From: an uncultured Clostridia bacterium
Lineage (GTDB): Bacteria > Bacillota > Clostridia > Oscillospirales > Ruminococcaceae
Direction: 5' to 3'
NCBI GenBank assembly: GCA_947168885.1
Contig: CAMVNQ010000002.1
Span: 62,001 to 126,000, forward strand
Length of the DNA stretch: 64,000 nucleotides
Under the pieces are notes generated by a model. That model ran no database searches, was not told the DNA's origin, and saw nothing but the letters and a program-made list of their open reading frames with translations. Shown piece by piece: positions 1 to 9,048 of the stretch. The position numbers and the translations under genes are program-made. Position 1 is the stretch's first letter; each line of letters begins with the position of its first letter.

Positions 1-104
1 CTCGCCATATTGAGTTTGAGTCCCTGAGCCTTAAACTCATCATGTTCCTTCCGGAGCTCTTCCAGAAGTTGTTTAAGCTGTTCCATAGCCAGATCCTTAT
101 ACAT
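1..104 (-). CDS. N-terminus of an aspartate aminotransferase-like PLP enzyme (partial)
   Basis: Only the first 34 codons lie in the window; the gene runs off the left edge. The start is the ATG at 104, preceded by a GGAGG ribosome binding site 6 bases upstream. The visible peptide begins MYKDLAMEQLKQLLEEL, continues as a charged helix, and ends in KGLKLNMA-like residues. This pattern (helix, then 'F-K-A-x-G-L-x-L-x-M') is how many Clostridia aminotransferases of the Asp_aminotransf family (PF12897) start. The assignment is by recall of the family and covers no catalytic residue, so it is tentative. Confidence 0.5.
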   Translation of the reverse strand, partial: MYKDLAMEQLKQLLEELRKEHDEFKAQGLKLNMA

Positions 105-144
105 TTTGATCCTCCGATAAAAAGTAGTATATTTTCAACTATAT

Positions 145-172
145 ATTATACACAAATTATCGGAAATTGCAA
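145..172 (-). promoter_or_regulatory. Sigma-A promoter of the partial aminotransferase gene
   Basis: On the minus strand TTGCAA (167-172) is followed after 16 bases by TATAAT (145-150), about 40 bases upstream of the ATG at 104. Spacing and motifs fit a housekeeping promoter. Confidence 0.6.
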
Positions 173-245
173 GTTGTTTTTTTGATTCCTGCAAAAAATG
201 AAATAACTTTTGTAGAATTTACCGATTGAGCAGACATTTTTGGAA

Positions 246-992
246 TTATTCCTGTTCAATATATTCATCAAGTGTCGAGATAGGATCAAGCTTGTAGGTT
301 ATTTCCGTCTCTCCCTCGGCGTTGGTTATGATATTTATCCTTATCATTACCATACATCCCGTCAGGGCTGTGCGGGGAAGGAGCGTGTTCTTTTTTATAT
401 CGTATGAGAACTGGAGAGCTACGCTTCCCGTTATACCGTCAAGTGTCAGCTTTGCCGTACCGTAGTCGTTTAGCTCTACCATCATTCCGGTTCCGTCGTC
501 ATTCTTGAGGATAGCCTCGTTTACAGAGCGGTTAAGGCTGTCTATGCCGACCGCCTCGGCTTCGGTGATAGAAATGCCGGTGGTGAGGACTTCAAGTTTC
601 AGCTTATCCATACTGTAATCTGTATTCTTCTGACCGGGAGCTACCTGCTGTTCCGCGAAAATATCCATATAAATGATGTCTTCCTTTAGTGACGGACGGT
701 ATGTATGGATACGGAAAGCCGGGTAAAACTCGGGAGTGCCTGCTTCAAGAGCGGCTGCGAGGACATCTTCCTCAGAGAACTCGACCATAACGAGCTTTTC
801 GACTTTTTCGTTGAAAGCGTCAATATCTATATCCGAGCTGTAAAGACGCTTGACGGAATATCTTCCGTCGCCTACATTGTGCTCAAGGTCGGAAACGTAG
901 GTTATTTCCTTAACGGAGATCTCGTTGTAAACGAAATAACCGACGATACCGAGAACGAGCAGCATAAGCATTACTATGACTGCTTTTTTCAT
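246..992 (-). CDS. Membrane-anchored protein of unknown function
   Basis: 248 aa. Residues 3-22 form one hydrophobic segment after MKK, so the protein is probably anchored by an uncleaved signal or exported; no lipobox is seen. The remaining ~225 residues are soluble, rich in Asp/Glu and beta-prone, and match no family I recognise. The ATG has an AAGGATA site at good spacing. It lies 27 bases downstream of the FkbM gene on the same strand and could share its transcript. No function is assigned. Confidence 0.75.
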   Translation of the reverse strand: MKKAVIVMLMLLVLGIVGYFVYNEISVKEITYVSDLEHNVGDGRYSVKRLYSSDIDIDAFNEKVEKLVMVEFSEEDVLAAALEAGTPEFYPAFRIHTYRPSLKEDIIYMDIFAEQQVAPGQKNTDYSMDKLKLEVLTTGISITEAEAVGIDSLNRSVNEAILKNDDGTGMMVELNDYGTAKLTLDGITGSVALQFSYDIKKNTLLPRTALTGCMVMIRINIITNAEGETEITYKLDPISTLDEYIEQE

Positions 993-1019
993 TTGTCTGA
1001 AATATCCTTTTTCAATGCA

Positions 1020-2120
1020 TCAGATGCAGTATAAATTAGTATCCCACGCCGGAATGTATGGGTGATGCCGCAGGAACATACGGTAACCGGGATTGAGTTC
1101 GTGGATAAGAAGCGGAAGCTCGACAAGATCTTCAACTCTGTGATAGAGCGAAACGATAAGTCTGGGCTTATATTTCCTTATCGTTTCTTCCGAGCCTAAA
1201 AGAGCCTCGTGCTCACTTCCTTCGACATCATATTTGATCAGAGTCGCGGGTTTTCCGTCAAGAAGGCTGTCAACGCTTAACGCGTCTATCTCATACCCGC
1301 GGCCGTCAGATTTTTCCGGGTCGGTTATGAGTGCAGAACCTCTGCCTGCCTTATTGTTGAATATAAGCTTTGTATCGCTGCTCCATGCCGCGGCGTTTTT
1401 TGCGGTAAGCAGGGCAGAGCTTATGTAGTAAAGCCGTCTTCTTAGTTTTGAGAAGTTCCGTCTGTCCGGTTCGAGCGCGTAAATATGCCTGAAACGCTTT
1501 CCGGTAAGCTTCAGGAAAGCTTCGACCGTATCGCCGTTGTACGCTCCGAGATCGACATAGGTTTCGTCCGGACCGATATTCAGCATTCCTATCATTTCTT
1601 GCAAAGGACTCTCACATTTGCGAAGCGTTCCAATGTCGCCTGTTATGCGGTATTTCATGAGCACATCGAGACATTCTCTCGATGCGTCGTCGGCAAGATA
1701 AGATTTGAGCTGCATTATCTCAAACTCATGATCGGAAATATAATCGCCGTCGAACAGCCCGTCACCGACAACAGGGACATCGGGTGCGTATGTTTCGTAT
1801 TTTTCCCTGATACGGTCGATGCGCTCCATAACATCCGGGAGAGCGCTTCCGAAGCATATCACAACAATGAAGTCATTGTAAAGCTCCTCTATCTCTGAAA
1901 GCTTTTTTACACGGTGTCCTCTGAAACTGTGACCGCGGACGAATTCATCACTTGCCATGAAATCCGCCGGTTCAATGCCGTATTTTTCCATAACGGAGAG
2001 TATCTTATCTGCGCCGTCGCCCATTCCGTACATAATTATAGGCTTTTTCGTTTCCGAAAGTGCCGTCCACACATCTACTGCGGGATCGTAGCTTTCCGGA
2101 ACGATATAGTTTTCGTCCAT
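1020..2120 (-). CDS. FkbM-family SAM-dependent methyltransferase
   Basis: 366 aa from the ATG at 2120, which has an AGG ribosome binding site; a GTG 11 codons upstream lacks one. The N-terminal ~150 residues resemble a nucleotide-binding Rossmann domain with a glycine-rich IIMYGMGDGADKIL stretch. The C-terminal half is the FkbM methyltransferase: SAM motif YVDLGAYNGDTVEAFL, then ALEPD, and the later IKYDVEGSEHEALLG and PRLIVSLYHR blocks typical of the family. FkbM enzymes O-methylate sugars or other small molecules; the substrate cannot be told here. It stands alone, with no sugar-biosynthesis cluster beside it. Confidence 0.85.
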   Translation of the reverse strand: MDENYIVPESYDPAVDVWTALSETKKPIIMYGMGDGADKILSVMEKYGIEPADFMASDEFVRGHSFRGHRVKKLSEIEELYNDFIVVICFGSALPDVMERIDRIREKYETYAPDVPVVGDGLFDGDYISDHEFEIMQLKSYLADDASRECLDVLMKYRITGDIGTLRKCESPLQEMIGMLNIGPDETYVDLGAYNGDTVEAFLKLTGKRFRHIYALEPDRRNFSKLRRRLYYISSALLTAKNAAAWSSDTKLIFNNKAGRGSALITDPEKSDGRGYEIDALSVDSLLDGKPATLIKYDVEGSEHEALLGSEETIRKYKPRLIVSLYHRVEDLVELPLLIHELNPGYRMFLRHHPYIPAWDTNLYCI

Positions 2121-2355
2121 TATATCAATACCTGCTTTTATAAAATATTGCACAATAATACAGAATAATTATATCATATTATTTTTCATTTTGCAACTAT
2201 TTTTGCAATATTTAATGGAAAAATTAAAAATTCAGCTCTATCATACTATAAAAGAAAAATGCTCGGTAATATATTCTTTGGAAAAACGACACTATATGTT
2301 TGATGAAAAATAAATATAAAGGAATATCGTGTTCCTGAGAGCGGAGCAGAATGAA

Positions 2356-2388
2356 CAACAAAAATCCCCTCCCGATATGCGGGAGAGG
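2356..2388 (-). terminator. Rho-independent terminator of cheV
   Basis: On the minus strand a CTCCCG/CGGGAG hairpin is followed by GATTTTTGTTG, directly after the cheV stop codon. Confidence 0.8.
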
Positions 2389-2398
2389 AACGTAAGCT

Positions 2399-3301
2399 TT
2401 ATGAAACTCTTCGTATTATTGCCTGAATAAGTGAAGCTATCTGCGGTTTTGAGAACTGTTCATCTGCGCCGACGCTTAAACCCTTACGCTTCATGGTTTC
2501 GTCAATTAACGATGAGAAGAGGAATACGGGTATCTGTTTTAAGCTCTCGTTTGTTTTTATAAGCTTGGTAAGTCTGTGACCGTCCATCTGCGGCATCTCA
2601 ATATCGCTTACGACAAGACCTATGTAATCGCGTATATTCTCTCTTCCGGAGAAAGAGGAGATATAATTCCACGCCTCAAGTCCGTTATTGAACGAAGCTA
2701 TATTGTGGAATCCTGCATCTGTGATAGCGTTCACGACGAGCTGATTCAAGAACGGAGAGTCCTCTGCGATAACTATCTTGGTATCGAATCTTGTATCACG
2801 GGTGGATTCAACGCGATCCATGCCGGACATATCAAGAGAAGCCGAGCAGTTAAGGTCGGATATGATCTTTTCGAAGTCCAGGATAACAATGATGCGTCCT
2901 TCGATCTTGGCAATACCGGTAGCTATACCCGCCTGAGAGTTGTTTGCAACTGTGGGCGGCTTTTCGATGCTGCTCCAGCTTATACGCTGAATGCCCTTGA
3001 CGCTTGTAACATGGAATGCAATATCAAGTCCGTTGAACTCACAAAGGATAAGCAGACCTTCGTTGCCTTCCGGGAGCTTTTTTCCGAGCACCTTATGCAG
3101 ATCAACGACGGTGATTATCTTATCACGGGGCATAAAAAGACCCTCGATCTCATCGGGCGCAGCCGGCATAGGTGTTACTTCGCGGTAAGTCATTATCTCT
3201 TCGACTTTCGCGATATTGATACCGTAGTCTTCGTCTCCTACGAAAAATTCGAGCAGTTCAAGCTCGTTGGTTCCGCTTTCAAGCAATATATTCGTTTCCA
3301 T
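2399..3301 (-). CDS. cheV: Chemotaxis coupling protein CheV
   Basis: 300 aa with two domains. Residues ~10-150 are a CheW-like domain that couples chemoreceptors to the histidine kinase CheA (LELLEFFVGDEDYGINIAKVEE, later PRDKIITVVDLHKVLG). Residues ~175-300 are a receiver domain with the acidic pair EDS, phosphoacceptor Asp in VVSDIEMPQMDG, the Ser of FLFSS and the Lys of QFSKPQ. CheV proteins act in adaptation. The gene is monocistronic with its own terminator. A methyl-accepting receptor is encoded at 18.9-20.9 kb, so the host is probably chemotactic. Confidence 0.92.
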   Translation of the reverse strand: METNILLESGTNELELLEFFVGDEDYGINIAKVEEIMTYREVTPMPAAPDEIEGLFMPRDKIITVVDLHKVLGKKLPEGNEGLLILCEFNGLDIAFHVTSVKGIQRISWSSIEKPPTVANNSQAGIATGIAKIEGRIIVILDFEKIISDLNCSASLDMSGMDRVESTRDTRFDTKIVIAEDSPFLNQLVVNAITDAGFHNIASFNNGLEAWNYISSFSGRENIRDYIGLVVSDIEMPQMDGHRLTKLIKTNESLKQIPVFLFSSLIDETMKRKGLSVGADEQFSKPQIASLIQAIIRRVS

Positions 3302-3453
3302 ACACTTCTGCCTTTCCGTAATGAACCTATGATATACCCATAGTACTTATGTTCATTATACATCATAATACTGATAAAATCAATAGTATAATAGAAATTT
3401 TAATATTTAGGATATATTTATATGTTGATTTTTATTAAAAATGCACAAAACAA

Positions 3454-4389
3454 TCAGTAATCATAATGACTTCCGCCGACAAATTCTCTTACAAGAGAGT
3501 TCACAGGAACTTCATCGGTGGACATTCCGTCTATCTCGGTGAGGAACTCTTCAAGATCCCTGAACTGGTCGTAATCGGGGTAGGAGTCGCGTACCGCAAG
3601 AAGCTCGTCAAGTATGATCGGCTTATATACTGCGGGCTCGTAGGCTATGAATGTGTCTATGTCGAACATAGCCTTGTCCTTGTGCGGCATTATGAACCTC
3701 TGCTCACCGCGCTGCACCCATTTGAAGAATTCGAGCGTCTCGGAGATACCGCGGCCTCTGAAAAGCTTGTCGCGCACGATACGTCTCATAAGTCTTACCT
3801 TTGACGGGTGAAGAAGGTTGCTTTCATCGTTTTTGAGACGCGTTCTTACGCTGACATAAACAGTGGTTGCGTGGCTTCCGATATTTCCGGTGATCTCGGG
3901 GTTAAGGGCGTGTATGCCTTCAAGGATCACGAATTCGCCTTCCTTGCGCTTTAATGTTTTGCCCTTCTGACGCGTCTGGGTGGCAAAATCGAAAGTGGGC
4001 ATCTCAACTTCTTCGCACTTCCAGAACTTATCGAGGTGATCGTTGAGAAGGTCCATATCAAGGCGTTTCGGGCTCTCGAGATCTACGCGTCCGTCCTCAT
4101 CGACCTCGTTTTCCGGGTCGCCTAACGGTCTGAAATAGTTGTCCATGGATACAGGGTGAACAGTTTTTCCCGCGTTTTCAAGCATTGTTGCGAGACGAAG
4201 TGCGGTCGTGGTCTTGGCAGATCCCGAAGGTCCGGAGATAAGTATTATCGGGAGCTGATGATTGCTGTCAAGTATATGATCCGCAACGTTCTTGATCTCG
4301 TTTCTGTAGTTTTGCTCCGCCTTTTCGATAAATCCTTTAAGATCGTTTTTTACGGAGCCGTTAAGCTCTCCCAGTGTCAGAAATTTCAT
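3454..4389 (-). CDS. Uridine kinase / phosphoribulokinase-like nucleoside kinase
   Basis: 311 aa. The P-loop GPSGSAKTTTALRLA (residues ~54-68) is followed by MDNYF, an acidic ExDxxxDxESP-like stretch and VILEGIHALNP, the arrangement of the uridine kinase/PRK family. These enzymes transfer phosphate from ATP to a nucleoside or sugar phosphate. The 50-residue leader before the P-loop is longer than in Udk, so the substrate is uncertain. Start ATG at 4389 has GGAG upstream. It is the last gene of a run that begins with proB, 15 bases after the HAD phosphatase gene. Confidence 0.8.
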   Translation of the reverse strand: MKFLTLGELNGSVKNDLKGFIEKAEQNYRNEIKNVADHILDSNHQLPIILISGPSGSAKTTTALRLATMLENAGKTVHPVSMDNYFRPLGDPENEVDEDGRVDLESPKRLDMDLLNDHLDKFWKCEEVEMPTFDFATQTRQKGKTLKRKEGEFVILEGIHALNPEITGNIGSHATTVYVSVRTRLKNDESNLLHPSKVRLMRRIVRDKLFRGRGISETLEFFKWVQRGEQRFIMPHKDKAMFDIDTFIAYEPAVYKPIILDELLAVRDSYPDYDQFRDLEEFLTEIDGMSTDEVPVNSLVREFVGGSHYDY

Positions 4390-4404
4390 AATTAATGACT
4401 CCTT

Positions 4405-5079
4405 TCATTTATTTTTCAGCAGTTCCGCGATCTCTGAAAGATCGCCGCATACTGCCGAGATATTCTTTTTAAGCTCCTCGTCCGGTTCCGTGAGATCGGG
4501 AACCATGATCGTGAAGCAGCCCGCATCATGTGCAGAGATGATGCCGTTAGGTGAATCTTCGACCGCAATGCATTCGTCGGGTGACAGTCCGAGCTGTTCT
4601 GCCGCGAAGAGGTAAATATCGGGCTTAGGCTTACCCCATTCGACCATAGTTGCGCAGATGATCCTGTCGAAGCAGCCGTCAAGTCCGACTGACCTGAGAA
4701 GCTTTCCGGCGCGTTCCTCGTCTGTCGCTGTCGCAACAGCACGCATATATCCGTTATTTCCGAGAAAACCGAGAAGTTCCGACGCGCCCTTCTTCTTTTC
4801 GACACCGTATTTGTCGATGTGTTCCTGCATGAGTTTAAGCCTCATAGCCCGAAGCTCGCGGTAATCGCATCCCTCGCCGAACCATTCGGTGAAGAGCGGC
4901 TGAACAAGGCGGTGAGTAAGGCTTCGGAGCGTGAGCGCCTGTTCGGGCGACATATCATATCCGTATCTTGCGGCAGCCTCGCGCCAATATCTGAAAAGAA
5001 GCTTTTCGGTGTCGAGAAGCGTGCCGTCGAGATCGAATATCACCGCTTTTATGCGGCTCAGGTCGTATTTAGTATGCAT
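4405..5079 (-). CDS. HAD-superfamily phosphatase, beta-phosphoglucomutase-like
   Basis: 224 aa. HAD motif I is VIFDLDGTLLDTE (residues ~14-26), the helical cap lies between motifs I and II, motif II is the VATATDEERAG region, and motifs III/IV are KPKPDIY and CIAVEDSPNGIISAHDAG. This is the beta-phosphoglucomutase/phosphatase (subclass IA) pattern; the substrate, a sugar phosphate or other small phosphomonoester, cannot be read from sequence. The start overlaps the end of the upstream membrane-protein gene by 11 bases, suggesting translational coupling. Confidence 0.85.
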   Translation of the reverse strand: MHTKYDLSRIKAVIFDLDGTLLDTEKLLFRYWREAAARYGYDMSPEQALTLRSLTHRLVQPLFTEWFGEGCDYRELRAMRLKLMQEHIDKYGVEKKKGASELLGFLGNNGYMRAVATATDEERAGKLLRSVGLDGCFDRIICATMVEWGKPKPDIYLFAAEQLGLSPDECIAVEDSPNGIISAHDAGCFTIMVPDLTEPDEELKKNISAVCGDLSEIAELLKNK

Positions 5080-6211
5080 AGGAGTTGTCCAGTCTTGTAA
5101 TATTCTTTATGGAATGAAGGGTGGTCCATGTCTTGCTCTTTGAAAGCGTATATACCATGGTTTTTTGCGGCTGTACCTCGAATTCGATACCCTCGACCGC
5201 AAGAGCGGAAGGCGGGATGTACTCCACCGTAACGGTATATAGTTCGCCGATATTCGACACGTCCTTTATCCTCGGTGAATAAGCTGTATAGTGCGGATTT
5301 ATCGGCACCTGATAAGAGTTCATATCCTCAATGTATGTGAATGTTATGTCCATTGTTCCTACGGTCTGATGCTCGATCTTCACCGAGTTTCCGAATATCG
5401 CACGAACCGAGTATTCCACATCTGACGCGGGAACGTACATGTAGGTATTGTACAGCTTTTCGTAATTCGAGTTGTCGCCGGTAAGTATGATACGCCAGAT
5501 AGCGGATTCGATTATGATCGTAGAGGGAAGCTCTTCGACTGTGTCGCAGTCCGGCGGGTCAACGCAGACAACAGGGTAGAGGAATAGCGCGATCTCGTTC
5601 TTGAGATCTGTCCTGTTCGCTATGTCGGCGATAACATTCGCTGTAAAGTTCACAGTGGACATGATGCCTATAACGGACATAATTATTATGAACACTGCGA
5701 AAACAAGATAGAACTTGTTTGCTTTTGCCGGTTCCTTTTCCTCTTCGTTTTCCGCTGTATCCGGAGTGCTTTCGTCGATCTCGGCGTAGTCCTCTGAAAT
5801 AGCCGCGCTGAAGCTTTCGGAAAAGCTTTCCGGCTCGTGCTGCTGATGTGTGTTTGAATGGGGAACAAACTGCTTTACGTCAGACTCGGTATCTGCGGGC
5901 TTTTCCTCAGGAGACTCATCTGCTTCCTTTACCGAAGGTTCCGGTGTACTTACGGGAACCGGCTGTCTGTTCAGCGGGGTAGAGGCTTTAAGCTCCTTTT
6001 CCGTGCGTTCCTGCTCAGCCGCGCGGAGCCTTTCCGCCATACGCTGTTCCGCTTCAAGAGCCTTTCGTTCATATTCCGCAAGTATGGTTTCGCTGTCTGT
6101 CGAAGTCTGGCTGTCGTCCTCGGCGTTCAGCTGTTGATTGAGTTTTTCGGTGGTACTGTTTTTCTGAGCCGACTGTGGCTGACGGTTCTTTTTCTTTTTC
6201 TTTGCAGACAT
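5069..6211 (-). CDS. Single-pass membrane protein with charged cytoplasmic N-terminus, unknown
   Basis: 380 aa. It begins with a Lys-rich stretch (MSAKKKKKNR), followed by ~140 mostly polar residues with a likely coiled coil around residues 40-75 (EYERKALEAEQRMAERLRAA) and Pro/Glu/Ser-rich sequence. One transmembrane helix is near residues 168-190 (FYLVFAVFIIIMSVIGIM). The last ~190 residues would be extracellular. I recognise no domain. It lies 11 bases after proA and overlaps the HAD gene, so it belongs to the proBA transcription unit, but nothing links it to proline synthesis. Confidence 0.75.
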   Translation of the reverse strand: MSAKKKKKNRQPQSAQKNSTTEKLNQQLNAEDDSQTSTDSETILAEYERKALEAEQRMAERLRAAEQERTEKELKASTPLNRQPVPVSTPEPSVKEADESPEEKPADTESDVKQFVPHSNTHQQHEPESFSESFSAAISEDYAEIDESTPDTAENEEEKEPAKANKFYLVFAVFIIIMSVIGIMSTVNFTANVIADIANRTDLKNEIALFLYPVVCVDPPDCDTVEELPSTIIIESAIWRIILTGDNSNYEKLYNTYMYVPASDVEYSVRAIFGNSVKIEHQTVGTMDITFTYIEDMNSYQVPINPHYTAYSPRIKDVSNIGELYTVTVEYIPPSALAVEGIEFEVQPQKTMVYTLSKSKTWTTLHSIKNITRLDNSYAY

Positions 6212-6222
6212 CTTATCTCCTC

Positions 6223-7464
6223 TTATCTGATCTGTCCGCAGCCGGTGATCAGGTATTTGTATGTGGTAAGCTCCTTAAGACCCATAGGTCCTCTTGCGTG
6301 GAGCTTTTGTGTGGATATTCCGATCTCTGCTCCGAGACCGAACTCAAATCCGTCGGTGAAGCGCGTGCTCGCGTTTACATAAACCGCAGCGGCATCAATA
6401 CATTTCTGGAACTTCAGAGCGTTGTTCATATTTATTGTCACTATGCACTCGCTGTGTTTCGTGCCGTATTTGTTGATGTGCTCGATAGCTTCGTCAAGGC
6501 TCGATACGGTTTTAACGGAAAGAACATAGTCGTTGAACTCGGTAGCGTAGTCTTCTTCGGTAGCCGCACGTTCGGTCTGCATAAACTTCGCGCAGGTCTC
6601 GTCTCCATATATCTTCACTTTGCCGTTCCATTTTGCATTGAGCGCGGTATAGAACTGTTCCGCTACGTCCTTATGGACAAGCACGGTCTCGATAGCGTTG
6701 CATACGCTCGGACGCTGGGTCTTGGCGTTATCGGTGATGTTCACAGCCATATCTATGTCAGCGAATCTGTCAACGTAAACGTGGCAGTTTCCTTCGCCGG
6801 TCTGGATGACAGGTATAGTCGCATTCTGTCTTACCGAGCGGATAAGTCCGCCGCCGCCGCGCGGAATGAGTACGTCGATGTACTTGTCGGCTTTCATTAG
6901 TTCGCCTGCGACTGCGCGGGAAGTATCTACAACAAGCTGGACAGCGTCCTCGGGAATGCCCGCTCCGGAGAGAGCAGCGCGCATAATGTTCACAAGGCAT
7001 TTGTTTGAGTAGATTGCATCGCTTCCGCCGCGCAAGATGCATACATTTCCGGATTTGAGACAGAGTGCTGCCGCATCAACGGTAACGTTCGGGCGGGACT
7101 CAAAGATGATGCCGATAACGCCGAGAGGAACGCGGATCTTCTCGACCTTAAGACCGTTCGGGAGCTCCTCGCCGCCGATGATCTCATTTATCGGGTCTTT
7201 AAGCTCCATAACCTGTCTTACGCCCTCGCTCATGCCTTCAATGCGTGCTTCGGTAAGCGTGAGACGGTCGATAAGCGCTTCGGTCATTCCGTTTGCTTTT
7301 GCGTTCTCAATATCGCGCTTGTTTTCCTTGATAATATCTTCCTTGTTCTGAATAAGACTGTCCGCTATCGCTTTAAGAGCGTCGTTCTTCTGCTTTGTCG
7401 ATACGGATGTCATAAGGGTCTCCGCCTTTTTTGCGGCGGTTCCGAGTTCTTCTATATAGCTCAT
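6223..7464 (-). CDS. proA: Glutamate-5-semialdehyde dehydrogenase (gamma-glutamyl phosphate reductase)
   Basis: 413 aa, the usual ProA length. It reduces gamma-glutamyl phosphate to glutamate 5-semialdehyde with NADPH, the second step of proline synthesis. Hallmarks are PLGVIGIIFESRPNVT, the glycine-rich IPRGGGGLIRSV, the catalytic Cys in QRPSVCNAIET, and the C-terminal FGLGAEIGISTQKLHARGPMG. It starts 22 bases after proB and shares its promoter. Confidence 0.95.
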   Translation of the reverse strand: MSYIEELGTAAKKAETLMTSVSTKQKNDALKAIADSLIQNKEDIIKENKRDIENAKANGMTEALIDRLTLTEARIEGMSEGVRQVMELKDPINEIIGGEELPNGLKVEKIRVPLGVIGIIFESRPNVTVDAAALCLKSGNVCILRGGSDAIYSNKCLVNIMRAALSGAGIPEDAVQLVVDTSRAVAGELMKADKYIDVLIPRGGGGLIRSVRQNATIPVIQTGEGNCHVYVDRFADIDMAVNITDNAKTQRPSVCNAIETVLVHKDVAEQFYTALNAKWNGKVKIYGDETCAKFMQTERAATEEDYATEFNDYVLSVKTVSSLDEAIEHINKYGTKHSECIVTINMNNALKFQKCIDAAAVYVNASTRFTDGFEFGLGAEIGISTQKLHARGPMGLKELTTYKYLITGCGQIR

Positions 7465-7486
7465 TTTTTATGTATCCTTTCTGCTG

Positions 7487-8269
7487 TTATGCAAGATCAA
7501 ACAATGTATATTTTGCGGTACCGTCAAAGATACCGTAAAGCTTTTCCGGGTCATCGCCGTTTATGATTACGGTAGGTATTCCGTTTTCGCCGGCTATGGA
7601 GGCTGCTTCAAGCTTGGTTATCATACCGCCGCTTGCGAGCTCGCTTCCTTTCTGTTTCGCAGAACTTATCATTTCATCTGTAAGCTTTGTTACAAGCGGG
7701 ATATGCTTTGCGTCTGGATCGGAAGGGTTGCGGTCATAAAGTCCGTCAACGTCTGTGAGGATAACGAGCAGATCAGCTTCACACAACTGTGCCATTACAG
7801 CGGAGAGCGTGTCGTTCTCGTCGAAGTCGAGCTGTTCGATAGAAACGGTATCGTTTGCATTGATTATCGGTACTATGTTCATTTCGAGAAGGCGGTGAAG
7901 GGTATTGAAAGCGTTCTCATGACGGGTCTTGTTGCTTATGACATCACGTGTCACAAGAAGCTGGGCTACGGTGTGGTTGAATTTCGAGAACTCACGGTCG
8001 TAGATGTTCATAAGCTCACACTGACCAATAGCCGCACACGCCTGCTTGGTCGGTATGTCCTTTGGTCGTGCGGTAAGCCCTGCGCGTCCTACGCCTATAC
8101 CGACAGCGCCAGAGGTAACGAAGATAATGTCCCTGCCTTCGTTTTTAAGGTCGGACATGACTTCGATGAGCTTTCTGACGCGGCGGATATTGAGGTTGCC
8201 TGTCTTGTAGCAGAGCGTCGAAGTTCCGACTTTTATCACAACACGTTTTGCATTTGTTATCTTGTCCAT
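7487..8269 (-). CDS. proB: Glutamate 5-kinase (without PUA domain)
   Basis: 260 aa. Amino-acid-kinase fold: VVIKVGTSTL near the N-terminus, VTSGAVGIGVGR, INANDTVS and VILTDVDGLYDRNP. It phosphorylates glutamate for proline synthesis. It ends after the kinase domain, so it lacks the C-terminal PUA domain of the ~370-residue enterobacterial enzyme; short forms are known in Firmicutes. It is the first gene of the proBA unit. Confidence 0.95.
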   Translation of the reverse strand: MDKITNAKRVVIKVGTSTLCYKTGNLNIRRVRKLIEVMSDLKNEGRDIIFVTSGAVGIGVGRAGLTARPKDIPTKQACAAIGQCELMNIYDREFSKFNHTVAQLLVTRDVISNKTRHENAFNTLHRLLEMNIVPIINANDTVSIEQLDFDENDTLSAVMAQLCEADLLVILTDVDGLYDRNPSDPDAKHIPLVTKLTDEMISSAKQKGSELASGGMITKLEAASIAGENGIPTVIINGDDPEKLYGIFDGTAKYTLFDLA

Positions 8270-8308
8270 TTTGTGTTCCTCACATTATACCTGATGATAT
8301 ACATATTT

Positions 8309-8336
8309 ATTATATTATATCAAATTTCTCTGTCAA
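8309..8336 (-). promoter_or_regulatory. proBA promoter
   Basis: On the minus strand TTGACA (8331-8336) and TATAAT (8309-8314) are separated by 16 bases, 40 bases before the proB ATG. Confidence 0.75.
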
Positions 8337-8454
8337 TTGCAATAGAGAAATTAAAAAAATGATATTTCAGAATATAAATCGTCTGAAAAGATGTGCCGTA
8401 AGTACGCAAAAATGTAAAAATTCAGTTAAATTTGCATTAATTCGACGATTTTTG

Positions 8455-8483
8455 TTGACAAATGTTGAGATATATTGTATAAT
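8455..8483 (+). promoter_or_regulatory. Consensus sigma-A promoter of the ComFB-like gene
   Basis: TTGACA (8455-8460), 17 bases, TATAAT (8478-8483): an exact consensus. It predicts strong transcription of the small gene that starts 73 bases further on. Confidence 0.85.
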
Positions 8484-8555
8484 AATCAAGATGAATTGTC
8501 ATTGAGGAAATTCTGCAACGTACAGAATTCCGATAAATGCAGAAAGGAACATACT

Positions 8556-8831
8556 ATGGCAGTAGTTAATTCAATGGAAAATATCGTGGAAGTGGCTTTA
8601 TCTGAGCTCCTTAAAGAAGACCCGGAGTGCTGCACCTGCGAGCATTGTATGAATGATATGAAGTGTCTTGCACTGAACGCTCTCCCGCCTAAATATGTAA
8701 GCTCTGAAAAAGGCGCTCTTTTTTCAAAAATAAGTAACGCGATGGCACAGCAGCGTTCGATAGATGTGCGTGTTGCCTGCATTAACGCGCTTGAGTTCGT
8801 AAAAGGACACCCTCATCATCCGATAGACTGA
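8556..8831 (+). CDS. ComFB-like small protein (late competence family)
   Basis: 91 aa from the ATG at 8556, preceded by AAAGGA; the reading frame continues upstream but no better site exists. The motif CCTCEHCMNDMKCLALNALPP, followed by KYV, is the ComFB (PF10719) signature, with four cysteines in CC-x-C-x2-C spacing and one more downstream. ComFB sits in the Bacillus comF operon, and homologues elsewhere have been proposed to bind cyclic dinucleotides. It stands alone here between a perfect promoter and a strong terminator. The window also encodes GGDEF proteins, so a nucleotide-signalling role is possible but unproven. Confidence 0.8.
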   Translation: MAVVNSMENIVEVALSELLKEDPECCTCEHCMNDMKCLALNALPPKYVSSEKGALFSKISNAMAQQRSIDVRVACINALEFVKGHPHHPID

Positions 8832-8835
8832 AAAA

Positions 8836-8865
8836 CAACCCCCGAGAGATCGGGGGTTATTTTTA
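8836..8865 (+). terminator. Terminator of the ComFB-like gene
   Basis: CCCCCGA/TCGGGGG hairpin with a GAGA loop, followed by TTATTTTTAT, a few bases after the stop codon. Confidence 0.9.
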
Positions 8866-8886
8866 TCGGGAAATATGATGATTTTG

Positions 8887-8935
8887 GGCAGAAAAATACC
8901 GTCCCGAATTACGTCCGAGACGGTTTCGCCGCCGC
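8887..8935 (-). repeat. Copy 1 of a 49-bp direct repeat that folds as a terminator
   Basis: Identical to 9049-9097 except at one position. Read on the minus strand it folds as CCGTCTCG/CGGGACGG (one wobble pair) followed by TATTTTTCTG, a rho-independent terminator. It is the distal of two terminators behind tRNA-Leu. Confidence 0.8.
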
Positions 8936-9048
8936 TGCGTTTTCGTTGTTGCTATATTTGCGCGCCCTTGGCAACAACTGTCACTGCATCGCGCAGTCCG
9001 CGGCTGGTTAGGGTAAACGTTTGGATTTTCTGAAACTGACGGCTGCGA

